Origin: Calliopum simillimum
Taxonomy: Eukaryota; Arthropoda; Insecta; Diptera; Lauxaniidae
Direction: 5' to 3'
Assembly (NCBI GenBank): GCA_951812925.1
Contig: OX638368.1
Location: 149,654,492 to 149,718,491 of the forward strand
Length of the DNA: 64,000 nt
Shown here: one piece after another, positions 47,430-58,827 of the stretch
How positions within the stretch are numbered: position 1 is the first letter of the stretch
Layout of the letters: each line of letters starts with the position of its first letter
The notes under the pieces: model-generated
What the model was told of the DNA's origin: nothing
Databases searched by the model: none
Seen by the model: the letters and a program-made list of their open reading frames with translations, nothing else
Translations under genes and position numbers: made by a program

Positions 47430-47790
47430 TCCAAAGGGGAATGGAGCGCATCAATAGCGCTTCTAAAGCGCTCTAAAGCAGCAGTAAAGCGCATCTTTCT
47501 CGTATTCAAAAGCGCTCAAATTAACATTGGCATGTCAGTGAAATGAAGCACTTTGTTCTCGCTACCAGAAATGCTGTTTGGATGCGCATCGCTCTCGCAT
47601 TCAGAAATGCTCTTTGGATGCGCATCGCTCTCGCATCCAGAAATGCTCTTTGGATGCGCTTCGCTCTCGCTACCAGGAATGCTCTTTGGATGCGCTTTGT
47701 TCTCGCTACCAGAAATGCTGTTTGGATACTTTTTGGATGGCAATAAAAAATATTTAAAAAAAAAAAAACAAACAAAAAAATAAAGCTGCC
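47430..47790. mobile_element. Insert with five 36-bp tandem repeats and an A-rich end
   Basis: LINE homology stops near 47425 and resumes near 47797. Between them, five exact-length 36-bp units occupy 47561-47740 (unit core AATGCTCTTTGGATGCGC and GCTCTCGC). They are preceded by imperfect AGCGCTCTAAAGCGC-type words (47450-47520) and followed by an A-rich tract (47741-47783). Because 36 is divisible by three, several long frames on both strands run through it; they are artefacts of the period. The A-rich end hints at a retroposed origin. Confidence 0.6.
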
Positions 47791-48329
47791 TATTGCCTAC
47801 CTAAAGCGCAGTTGTTCGTCCGCGGATGTTAAGAGATTTCCATTTTTGTCTTTGATAGGGCGGCTCTGTTGGAATTTTCCGCCAGATAATCTGCGGGTGA
47901 TATCGTAAAGCTGCCTGAAATTTTGAGCATTAGCAGCGCTTTCGGCTTCACTTGCGAGGGCGTTATACATTCTTCTTTTGTCTTGTCTGCACGAGCACCT
48001 AACTTTTTTATTGAGAGAGTTAAAGAACTTTTCGGCGTCGTTCTTTTGCGCTCTAGTTTTAGCGTCATCTCTCAATTTTTTCGCGTTTCTTCTTTTTTCA
48101 ACAAGACACCACGTTTCCTCACTCATCCAGTGTTTCTTATTCGAGGGTCAGAACCCAAGTATTTTTTCACTGGAGTTTAAGAAAGCAGCCTTAGCGGTAC
48201 TACATGATGTTTCAATGCTTCCATTACAATCGATCGGGGCTATTTTAAGTTCTTCAATGAAAGATTTGCGGATATCGTCGTTCTTTAGCTTAAGCACGTC
48301 GAACGTTTTTGCCACAGATTGTTCACTCC

Positions 48330-48536
48330 CAGTGTGCCAGATGGTTCAAATCTTCGCTTTTTTATCCGTTACGGATCCGTTACTGATCCGTTGGCGGGAG
48401 AAATTTCAAAAAAAAAAGCGAATCGTTTTTTTTTTTGGAACGATTCGCTTTTTTTTTTGGAATTTCTCCCGCAAACGGATCAGTAACGGATCCGTAACGG
48501 GTAAAAAAGCGAAGATATGAACCGTCTGGCACACTG
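48330..48536. mobile_element. 207-bp near-perfect palindromic element
   Basis: CAGTGTGCCAGATGGTTCAA at the left pairs with the complement of ACCGTCTGGCACACTG at the right. The inner arms (ATCCGTTACGGATCCGTTAC, CGGGAGAAATTTC, AAAAAAGCGAATCG) pair almost base for base to a centre near 48434. It interrupts the LINE endonuclease-to-linker region between ...YKKSQL and the next block. No matching target duplication is visible. Confidence 0.75.
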
Positions 48537-49795
48537 AGCTGGGACTTTTTATAGAGGCAAGTTTTAGTTGAATGACCGCGACGAGAAGATGGTGGTCGGA
48601 GCCTGTCAGCGGCCCTCTTTACTCGTACGTCCAGAAGACTCCCTCTCCTTTTTCTGCTAATGCAAACGTGGTCGATTTGGTTTTCAGTGATGTTGTCTGG
48701 GAACACCCATGTAGTTTTATGGCATGTTTTGCGAGGGAAAAACGTACTTCCAACAACAAGTCCGGCTGTATTGCAGGCGTCAATGAGAAGCTCTTCATTG
48801 TCGTTTCTCGTACCCAAGCCATGTTTCCCAATCACGTGCTCAAGGTTAAGGTTTTCTGAGCCTAGTTTGGCATTCAAATCACCCATAACCATTATGATGT
48901 CGTTCTTGTGAGCACTGTTAATCGCTACAGCAGGCTGACTGTAGAACTCATCCTTGGTTTCTTTCTCTGCCAACTCGGTGGGCGCGTATGCTTGGAAGAT
49001 GGTAATATTTCTAGCGAGGGTTCGAAATCTGCAACAAATGAGCCTTTCGTTTACAGGTTTCCATTCTCCCGGAGTATAGAAACTTTTTGCCTTCAGGTAG
49101 TACATATTCGCCAGCACCGTGCCATCTTCATTCGCTTAATCCCAATATTTCAAGTTTAAGTTTGTAGAATTCTCTTACGGCTTGATGTATTTTGCCAGTA
49201 TCATTAAGAGTTCAGACATTCCAAGAGCCGATGCGTGTTTGAGTTTTCATCGAAAGGATTTTAAAATTTTAACGAACCATACTGGTTCCGATTACAGGAG
49301 AATCATTCCTAATTATGCATGTTTCTTGCACCTCCAAATCCGATGTGCATGCGGCCAAGGCATTCTTGTGGGTACCATTTGGAGAGATATTTTACATCGT
49401 TTTTCGATCCATGTTTCATTAGTATAGTCTTTTCGGCAACGCCCCACGCAGTAAGTTATAAACTTAAGGCTGGATCCGGCAAGCGCTGCAATTATAGTGG
49501 CCAAATTCACTTTCACGTACAGCCGCTCAACCTGGAACAGACGCTGACCTAGGAGCCGCCCACTCTGGGTCAGACGCTACAGGATTTCGACAAGATGCTT
49601 ATTTTAAGGCGGCATCGACTCGCCTTGTCAGTGCCAGTTACGGGCATTATGGGTTTTCTTTCAAGGCCCAACGCTGTCCAACGCTACGCCCTTCCACATG
49701 CTAGCTGGTCACCCGCGTTTAGTCGCCTCTTACGACAGGCATGCTTACCTCGGGCATATTCTGACCCTTTACCGGCAGGGTTAAAATAGAGTAAT

Positions 49796-51060
49796 ACTAA
49801 GTGCATATTATCTGTGGAAATTTCAGATCAGGATCACAAAGCATTTTTTAAAGACAAACAAGATTTTTTTAATATTGTACGTAGGCTTGTAGAAAAGTCT
49901 GACCGCAGTGCATTATTTTTATAGTAAAATATGGTAAAACTTGACATAATTTGCTCAAAGTATCTCTTTATTACCTCACATTGTAAAGACCCAATAATAA
50001 ATTTTATTTTAAAAATAAAAGAATTACCCACGAATTCTTAAGTTTTCATCATTTTCACCTCGTATCACAATGACACACTGGAAAAAATTTAAATTTATTA
50101 TTTGTTTCTTTAAATTACTGCAAGAAACCAAGGAACAAACAAATAAACAAAGTTATATCTTAAGCTTTTGTTTTGCCAACGCAAACATCTTTAAACTACC
50201 AAAGATCACTTAACATTAAATAAACAAGCAAACACTTTGTTGAAGCAAATCACCATTTCAAACAAATCCTGTTGTCAGTTTCACACAAACAGCAGAAGCA
50301 GCAGCAGCTGCTGCAAACACGCAAATAAGCAAACATGTTAAGCAAGCACAAAAATGGCCAAGGATAAGCGCACAAATTTAAGCAATGTTAGCGTAAATGA
50401 AAATAGAATTTAATAGAAAGAAGGTGGGCAGACAAGACGAAAGAAGAATAAGACAACAAAAAAAAAAGTTTTCTAAATGCTTAAAAGATTAGACACGTTG
50501 CGGATTGAAAGTAAAGTATGAGTTAAAAAGATAACAACAAAAAAAATATTCACAAAATAAAAAATGTAAAATCAAGTTAAAAACTTTGTTGAAATTCATT
50601 CGAAGATCCTTTAACATCCTTAAATTCAAATTTATTTCTTTTGCTGTTACTGTTTGCCACATGACACGCTTATCACCTGCACATATCGTACACATTGCTT
50701 TGGCAATACTCATTTTTTCTCGCACACTTGAATGTCTTTACCCGCATGACAGACAGTGTTGCCATAGCATTTCGTTTGTCTTTTTTGTTATTTCGGTTTT
50801 TCTTCTTTAGATCAACTGACGTATTTTGTTGTTCAAAAAGGGTGGAGACCGTGTTTTAGCTTCACAATTTTTAAATAGTATGGATAGGTATATAAAATTC
50901 GATATATGAGATGCGCTCTAGTCATTTGTTCAAAATAAAAACGCCCAGCTCTTATATACTCAAAAATTTGAAAACGACATAACTTCATAAATGTACGAGT
51001 ATGAAATGAATACTTCGTAGGGCACTACCTATATTTTGGGAATAGCAAACTATAACAAAC
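49796..51060. other. AT-rich spacer, nothing recognised
   Basis: Contains a short CAG run (50288-50310). No gene or element was supported. Confidence 0.4.
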
Positions 51061-51062
51061 AT

Positions 51063-51990
51063 TTTTAATTTAAAATGGCTTTATTGTTTTTCAAAATATT
51101 CCTCTTGATGATCAATATACTTCTGCATTCGTTCAAACCATTTGTCATAGAAGTTTTCCCATTCCTCTTGAGACACCTCCAAAACATGGTTTTTGAACGC
51201 TTCAACTGCTTCTTCGAGGCTCGTAAATCGCTGACCACGCAGTTTACCTTTGATGTTCGGGAACAAGAAGAAGTCAGTGGGTGCCAAATCAGGACTGTAT
51301 GGAGGATTTGTCATCAATTCGATGTTTTACTGCTCAAAAATTCACCTGTTTCACGAGATGTGGGAGAGCTCGCATTGTCATGATGGAGAATGATTCGCCT
51401 TCGGGGGTTGGTTTTACAAATTTCTCCGAAGACTTCTGGCAAACAAATGGTCGTTTACTACTCAGAATTGACGGTTCTACGTTGCTCAATCGGAACAGTG
51501 GTCACATGACCCATTCGGCCGAAAAAACAGGCGACCATTTGCTTCATTGTGCTTCTTCCACGAACAACTTTTGTTGGATATAGCTCGTCTTGGAATACCC
51601 ACACGGTCGATTGCTATTTTGTTTCCGGCTCAAGCGCACATATCCATAATTCGTCAGCTGTCATAATCTTATACACCTCTTTTGAAGCACCTCGGTCGAA
51701 TTTTTTAATCATTTCCTTACACCAAACGATGCGAGCCTTTTTTTGAGCGATTGATAAATTATGGGGTTCCAACGAGAACAAACGTTTTTTACAACTAAGT
51801 GTTCTCGCAAAATCAAATGTATTGGAGTAAAACTTATGTGCAAAGATGTCTCTATCTCACAATATGCCACATGACGATCTTTCATTATCAGTTTATGCAC
51901 TGTGTCGATGTTTTGTGGCACAACAACCGATTTTGGACGACCTTCACGGAATTCGTCGGTGACTGAACTTCGACCTCAATTGAATTCGCT
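51063..51990 (-). pseudogene. mariner transposase relic (DD34D)
   Basis: On the minus strand the blocks in order are: GRSSVTDEFREGRPKSVVVP (from about 51990), then QNIDTVHKLIMKDRHVAY, STVWVFQDELYPTKVVRGRS with MTADELW just before it (first Asp), MKQMVACFFG, a degraded middle-Asp block with HDNASSPTSRETGEF, then PPYSPDLAPTDFFLFPNIKG with the third Asp. The C-terminus SQEEWENFYDKWFERMQKYI ends with EYFEKQ at 51081. Spacing fits the D34D signature. Frameshifts break the frame between blocks. The N-terminal helix-turn-helix is missing at the 51990 edge, where the next palindrome begins. Confidence 0.85.
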
Positions 51991-52270
51991 GTACAGAACC
52001 AAAAAAAAAAAATTCGCTGCGCGAACGATCAAACCACCTGAACTTTATGTTTTCGGGGTCGTTGAATCCGAATATGCTGCCAGAATAGCTTAGTCGGTTC
52101 GCGCTTTTTCAGAAATCAGAAATAATGCTGAAAAAAATCTTAAATTTTCAGCGTAATTGCTGGTTTTTGAGAAAACGCGAACCAACTTCGCTATTCTGAC
52201 ACCATATTCGGATTCAGCGACCCCGAATCTGATCTTTCGCGCATGGTACTTTTTTTTTTTGTGGGCCTGT
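51989..52270. repeat. Inverted repeat (about 280 bp) abutting the mariner relic
   Basis: GCGCGAACGATC, CGGGGTCGTTGAATCCGAAT and CAGAATAGCTTAGTCGGTTC in the left arm pair with complements at 52160-52245 (for example ATATTCGGATTCAGCGACCC). A-rich and T-rich tracts at 52000-52012 and 52249-52260 extend the symmetry. The left arm has about 20 extra bases. It may have inserted into the 5' end of the mariner. Confidence 0.65.
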
Positions 52271-52304
52271 GTAATCGATTTCTGTGATAAAATTGATAGC
52301 TACC

Positions 52305-52640
52305 CATTGAAAACAAGCACGATCAGGTCAAAGGGTTAGCCCACCACCCATATTGAACAAAATTTGAAATCATCATGGCGCGCCATAACTTTAGAAATAT
52401 AAAAAGCACAATGATAATATTTTATATCTGAGATAAAATAAATAGCATCTAGCTATTATTGTAGCTAAAAATTGGCGTGATCGAATCAAAAACATGCCTA
52501 CCTTCCATGCAGCCCGAAATTTAAAATCGCCATAACTTCGGATATATATAAAGTGAGTGTGATCGATCAGACACGACCACCTTCCATATATTCCACAATT
52601 GTCCGGAATTTTTTCGTAATATAATCATTTATTGAAAAAA
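52305..52640. repeat. Degenerate tandem repeat, about three units
   Basis: A GATCG-TC...ACCTTCCAT...CGCCATAACTT series recurs with starts near 52308, 52474 and 52555. For example, ACCTTCCATGCAGCCCGAAA at 52499 and ACCTTCCATATATTCC at 52580. Units are of unequal length and diverged. Confidence 0.4.
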
Positions 52641-55600
52641 ATTTTGGACCCTCTCCTATGTTTTCCAAAAAAATTTGTACCTAAATCTGGAATCAGCGAT
52701 CTCAAAAACCCCCTTTCCACAATTTTATCGTGATATGACAGTTTTATGAGAAAATAGTCCACCAGTAAGGATCTGCCATTTTGATTTCTAAAAAACGGTA
52801 TCCAAATTTAAATTTATCGGCCCCAACAAAACAAGATTTTTTTGTTATTGAAATTAAGATATAACTAGCTAGATCAATGTGCGGCGCTACCGATTTTTGT
52901 ATTAAAAATTATTTTTCCGTATTCATTATTCTTGTGAAAATTATCTGTTCTGGTCCTTTATAATAATGGAAATTGATACCCATTTTGAAAAAAGGTTTGC
53001 TCGTAAAAGCGTAGCTCTGTTATTTCTTTTATTTACACTGTTCCATAAAATAAAACACTTTGTTATCCACGACTCGGCTTACATGTAAAAAAAAAAAATA
53101 GTCATATCAGTGAAGCGTACCTAGGATTCTCCTCTTAAGTTAAAGCCAGCAGCAGTAGAATTACATAGCGTGGTTTATTTTATATCATTTCACTTTTGCC
53201 GCTTCCTTTGAGGTATGAATGTGCGTACACAGATACAGATATATATTAGAATAACACATACATATGTGTGCCTGCTGGTCTGAAAGTTAGCCAAGGGCAT
53301 GCAGGCAAATAAGCAAGCAAATAAGGAAGTATAGTAGAAAGGAGTCACATGGATATAGTCGTATCTTTGCATATATGTCACCGCAATGACATTTTTTGAA
53401 ATCAAATAACACGCGCTCACGTGACACTACATACGCGTTATTTATGCGTTCCGACTGTTGGTAAAAGAAATTGCGAAAAGAATGTGACAAAATGCAAAAA
53501 GAAAAATGGCATATCACACACATAACACAGCATTGAAAACCTTTCTATGGGAAAATACGACAGTTTTGACGCAATGCGTACTCTTTAGCTAACGCAATGA
53601 CAGAAAATGACAAAGCGGTAAACAGTGTGGAGGAGAAGCATCCTGGCATGACTAAAGAACACAGAAAAAAAGAAGTCAACAACTGAGTGATATGAATGGA
53701 ACACACACACACAAAGAACAGAGATGACACAACAACAAAACTTAATTATAAATTCAACATATGATTGTTTAGTTGTTGTTTTTTTTTTTTTTTTTTGTTT
53801 TACTTTTTCTTTTCTTTCGTTGCTCCACAGAATTCATTTGCGTGACAATGAGAGCGAGTGTGTGTGCAGTGGCATAAAATTCAATAAAGCAAAACTATGC
53901 ATTACATAGTTTTAGGCGTTAAAGCCGTACACGTTTACTTTTGTTTATATGCTCAAAATTTGTTTGTTTGTTTGGGCTTTTATTGTAGATACATACGTAA
54001 GTATATATGCTGTTGTACGTGCGTGTTCACTGTGTGCACATACGATGAAGAAAATTTAATTGCCACAAAAAAAGTTGCCAAGTTTAATGCTATTAAATTG
54101 TCATTAAAAGTTGTTCATGTGCAGCGGTGTAGATGCTGTTTTATATGTACATATAAAAATAATTTTTGTATATGTTTATGTTAGTCTCTGTTTGAGTTAC
54201 ATTAATATTTAATCTAAGTTAATGCAACTAACTTTTTTATAAATTATATATTCAAGTTACATTACACCACAACTGAAAAAGTTTACAATGTCGGTGAAGT
54301 CGAATAATATCAAAAAAATAAAAAAACCATTCTATTTGAAAGTTCATAGTGTAAAAAAATATTAATTAAGTCAGCTCAAATGCTTGTGCCTATTTCATTG
54401 GCATGTATTTTGAACCAGGATCTCGCGATATGGTCCAAATGGTCCCTTTAGTGACAAGAAATTTTGTTTTTTTTTTAACCTTCGTCAGCTATGCTCATTG
54501 GGTTTCAGTTGAGTTAGCGAAGTCATCAACTAAAATATCAATTTCAAGAGCACTCTCTTCTTTGTCAGCATTTTTATATTTTATTTCAAAATACTGTCAT
54601 AGAGGGAAAATAGTTTGTACTACTTTATTTCTAGTAAAATTTATCAGAATTTCAAGTCAATATAGTGACAACTCCCCAAAAATATAAATTTTACCTAACT
54701 GCTTAGTAAATTTTTTAAATAACCTTACAGTACAGCAATTTTTTTTTTTTTTAAATGAATTGATGTTAACCTTACTGTAAAGTTAAAAAAAAAATTAGAG
54801 ATATACGAACTAACCTCACTACGATTTTCGGGGTCCGTCCGTTTGACAGATAATAAAACATTATTGTTACTTACAATTACAAACTTTTTAGACCTTTACA
54901 CCACTAACCTATATGATGAGGAGGTATAAAATTTGTATATTAAGCAAACGTCTATCCAAGCATAAATATTTATAAATAAACGAACTGACCGCACAAGGAT
55001 TCTAACCGGGGTCCGTCCGTTTGATAGACAGATTTATGGTGAAAAGCTACAAAAATTGTTACACATTTTTCTGGCTGAAAGTATGTATAATATACTCTAC
55101 GTATAGAAATATGTTGGCAATTTAGAGTAAATGTTACATTATCATTGTACTATATATTGGTTGCAAATATTTATTTACGGAACCATCAAATAATTCATAC
55201 GTAGGTTTATTTATGTTTGAAATTTAGTTTTAATCGCTTAAATATTTTTACTTCTCGAGTGTAGTAATAGCTTTGAAACTCAATTTACTCCATGCAACCC
55301 TGAATTTTTGTTCTTTTTATAAAATTATCTTTTGCTGGGCAGTAGTAAGCTCCATATCAGTTTTGCTCTGCAATTAAACAAAAACTGAGCTTCAGTCCAA
55401 TGTTCAAGCGCTAACGAATCAACTAGCGAAGACAATCGAAACTTAGAATTTACTTTCATCTATATATAAACGGTCTTTCTCGATACTTTCAGTAGTTTAG
55501 GTTCTAGATCCTGTTCTGAACTTAGTTGTTTGGTCGGGGACCAAATATATAGCTTTCGCTATGTGTAAATATCACACAAATCTGCGATGACCGTAGAGAG

Positions 55601-56890
55601 CTCTTACCCCACTGGGCATACACTCGATGGCGATCAAGGTTACGTCGCTGTTATGAAGAAGATCAGGAGTCCCTGGATGTGACCATGATTAGCAGAAGAT
55701 GACCATAAGTCGATGCAAATGACCAGAAGTCGTTGTTACAGGGTAAAATGACGGCTACGAAAAGCGTACTACTTCCAAAAGCACGAGCAAAGTTTCCAAC
55801 AGGATAATGAAAAATTCAAGACTTTTTACTTTACTCAGATTTTAATATTTATTTAAAAAATAACTTTATAGGAATAAAAATGAATATTTATTAAAATTTA
55901 ACAAGTAGAAATTTCTGCCGATGTTTGTTGAGGTGTTGTTTATTATTAAAGAGTGAAGAAATTTTCCAACTTGAACTTTAGACTTCAAGTTGAGAATCGC
56001 GCTGAGAAATTGTCAGCAATTCATATTCAATACGAGTGAGCGAGACGGCAACATTTATACAATGTACATACTTATTACATGTTTCGGGTGGGTAGTGTTG
56101 CCGTTCATCATAGAATCACACTGGAGTTTGGGAGTTAAAGTTTACGTGTTTTCCCACATAAACATTAGTTTTGATTTTATGTTTCAATATAATAAATAAT
56201 CAAAATTTGTACCCTGGAATATGAAAACAGTTTTTAATTCAAACTTTTTTTCCGCTCCATTGATAAGTACTAAGGACAGCTCTATATATGACGCTGACAC
56301 ACATTTCATAGTCATTGACAATAACAGTAACATTTATTTTGTCCATCCTTTTGTGTAGTAGTAAATCCCTTCGCCTGTTAACCTACTTTTGCATAAACGT
56401 TGCTGGATTTGTTCCTGTTACCATACCCTAATTTGGCTCGTGAACTTTACAGCATCTAAAATTATATATTCATTGTACACTCATACATTTAAATTGGCTA
56501 TATGCAAAAGTATGCGAACATATGAATACGGTACATTTCAATCCAGTACCACTTACCGCCTAACTGCCTGCCTATCCACATGCCTGTGGTCAATTCAAAG
56601 TCACTCATTCACATAACTCAAAATTAATTGGGTATTTAACCAAGCGAATAAGCATAAGCAACCGTAGTGGTAGCACAGTCAAAGTGAAATGGAATTCAAA
56701 GAAACCCCATCACAGAGGGTATTATTAGTGTGTTGTGGAAAAAATCATAATTTTTTACTATTGTAGTCCAAAGGGTCAGCTTTAGCAATTATTAAAAAAA
56801 AAACAGCTACCAAAATCAGTGCCGTATTTAAAAAACAAGTGGAATAGGCCCAAGGGCCCAGCAAGTCGTTTTCTTGATCCGAGATGAATA
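52641..56890. other. Long AT-rich spacer
   Basis: Nothing coding recognised. GGGGTCCGTCCGTTTGA occurs twice, at 54829 and 55009, within a loosely conserved 60-base block (ACGAACT-ACC just upstream in both). Poly-T tracts at 53779-53796 and 54739-54751. CA run at 53702-53712. Confidence 0.4.
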
Positions 56891-56899
56891 TTTATGTAT

Positions 56900-58284
56900 C
56901 ACGGTGTGCCTTAACCCGTTCTAAATCGGACGTCGTAGCACATCAAATTTTTTTCCAGATTCTGTTTACTTATCGTTCAAATGATGTATAAAAAAATTTT
57001 CACTCGTGACTCCTCGACTAAATTTTGAGATAATCGCTTTTCTAATTGGGGCATTTTCCCATACAAAAAGAAAAAAAAATTTTTTTTAACTACATTAAAC
57101 AAAAATTAAAATAATCACAATCGATGTGTTTTGCGATGCTTAACGCGAATGCAACCTCAGAATTGCTCTATCGTGTATAGTTTATGAGATATTGTAACCT
57201 AAAGACCAAAAAAAGTAGTTTTTTGCCATATTTTGAAGCTATATAACTATGTAACATATCATCTATTCGTCAAATGTGGCTTAAATACTTAAAAGCTTCA
57301 ATCTTTTCCTTTAAAACCTAATTTAAATTATATTTATATCTTCATGCTTCAAAGAGATATCGTAGACCGAAAAATTGTCAAAACGGGTTTTTTGCACTTT
57401 TGTGTCTTTTTAGGTTAGGATATCTTTGAGGAAATAAAAGATATCAACATAATTTGAACTAAATTTTAAAGGCAAAGATTAGGACTTTAAAGTTGCTTAC
57501 CAGATTTAACGAAATTAAAATTTCTTTCACATTTTAAACATGTCCAACGAACCGACCATTTAAAAATTCAGCCGTATGCTATACACGTAACAACACTCGG
57601 GGTGTCAAACGGCTGAATTTAGAAGTAGTCGGTTCGTTGAACATGTTTAAAATGTGTAAGAAATTTTAATTTCGTTAAATCTGGTAAACAACTTTAAAGT
57701 CCTAACCTTTGCCTTTAAAACTTAATTTAAATTATGTTGATATCTTTTTTTTCCTCAAAGATATCCTAACCTAAAAAGACACAAAAGTGCAAAAAACCCG
57801 TTTTGACAATTTTTCGGTCTACGATATCTCTTTGAAGCATGAAGATATAAATATAATTTAAATTAGGTTTTAAAGGAAAAGATTGAAGCTTTTAAGTATT
57901 TAAGCCACATTTGACGAATAGATGATATGTTACATAGTTATATAGCTTCAAAATATGGCAAAAAACTACTTTTTTTGGTCTTTAGGTTACAATATCTCAT
58001 AAACTATACACGATAGAGCAATTCTGAGGTTGCATTCGCGTTAAGTATCGCAAAACACATCGATTGTGATTATTTTAATTTTTGTTTAATGCAGTTAAAA
58101 AAAATTTTTTTTTCTTTTTGTATGGGAAAATGCCCCAATTGGAAAAGCGATTATCTCAAAATTTAGTCGAGGAGTCACGAGTGAAAATTTTTTTATACAT
58201 CATTTGAACGATAAGTAAACAGAATCTGGAAAAAAATTTGATGTGCTACGACGTCCGATTTAGAACGGGTTAAGGCACACCGTG
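56900..58284. mobile_element. Long near-perfect hairpin with very short loop
   Basis: The left end CACGGTGTGCCTTAACCCGT pairs with ACGGGTTAAGGCACACCGTG at the right end. Mirror positions sum to 115184 and arms of about 670 bp match with only scattered changes. The loop is about 32 bases near 57592, between CGAACCGAC/GTCGGTTCG inner stems. GTAT flanks both ends (56896-56899, 58285-58288), a possible short target duplication. No open frame codes for a known protein. It could be a fold-back transposon or a source of hairpin RNA; the sequence alone cannot decide. Confidence 0.88.
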
Positions 58285-58825
58285 GTATGTCACTCTTAGT
58301 CTGTTAGGAAGCTGGTTGTTACCACCATTTGAGATGAATTGTTCATGGGCATGAAATTACAGAAACAAAAGACAGATACAGGTAGCATTAACAAGTCTGA
58401 CATTACGAGTGTGTGTAACCGCAATGAAATTGTGCTCTGCTTGTTGCCCGGTTCAACAACGACCCTCCTAAGGCATCAAATAACGATTTTAATGATTTCA
58501 ATAACATAACAACACACACATACGCATACACACACGTACTCTTGTACAAATTATGAGCATGTATGTTAGTAGATTGATTTTCTGCATAATCATCATCGAT
58601 TGCAATACACTCGCATACCAACATACACACAACTAAAAAAAAAACGATACGAAAGTTCTTTGTAGTGGGAGTTGTTGGCCACATGCTGTTAACAGTGCAT
58701 GCGTAAGTACATATACATATACAAGACATATATGAAATTAAATGTAAGCGCACTTAAAGAAATTTTTTCAAATTTCTTCTCGAATATCTTAAATTTGTAG
58801 ACCTGCAATCATTTTATTTCAAAAG
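58285..58825. other. Spacer, nothing recognised
   Basis: CA-type repeats near 58510-58535. A 116-codon minus-strand frame (58403-58753) is Cys/Tyr-rich and driven by ACAT/CA repeats. Confidence 0.4.
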
Positions 58826-58827
58826 TA

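Larger units (their letters stand above)
44545..49795 (-). pseudogene. Nearly full-length, dead RTE-like LINE with nested insertions
   Basis: On the minus strand, from 49795 downward: a GC-richer 5' region (49540-49795) with a CTGTCGTAAGAGGCGACTAA block. The endonuclease follows at about 49120-48560 (MGDLNAKLGSE, KTTWVFPDNITENQIDHVCI; the SDHH box is in a shifted frame, GSDHHLLVAVIQLKL). A linker MSEETWCLVEKRRNAKK leads to reverse transcriptase: PPTIHEIVKAIQSMNNKAAG, YRGITLLSVPSKVL, VDYSTAFDSV, GVRQG (one base lost, then LISPSLFLTVLDDILDKAL) and an intact YADD box at 46663-46674. The C-terminal block is DSNVKSILFYGCKTWLVTEQ and LHQKCNQK, ending near 44560. Frameshifts plus three inserts (45082-46459, about 47430-47790, 48330-48536) make it inactive. 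Motifs match the RTE/BovB-like group as I recall it; the clade should be tested by phylogeny. Confidence 0.85.

Noticed and set aside
47516..47783. Four overlapping 67-84 codon frames on both strands
   Set aside because: They come from the 36-bp (12-codon) tandem repeat, which keeps several frames open at once.
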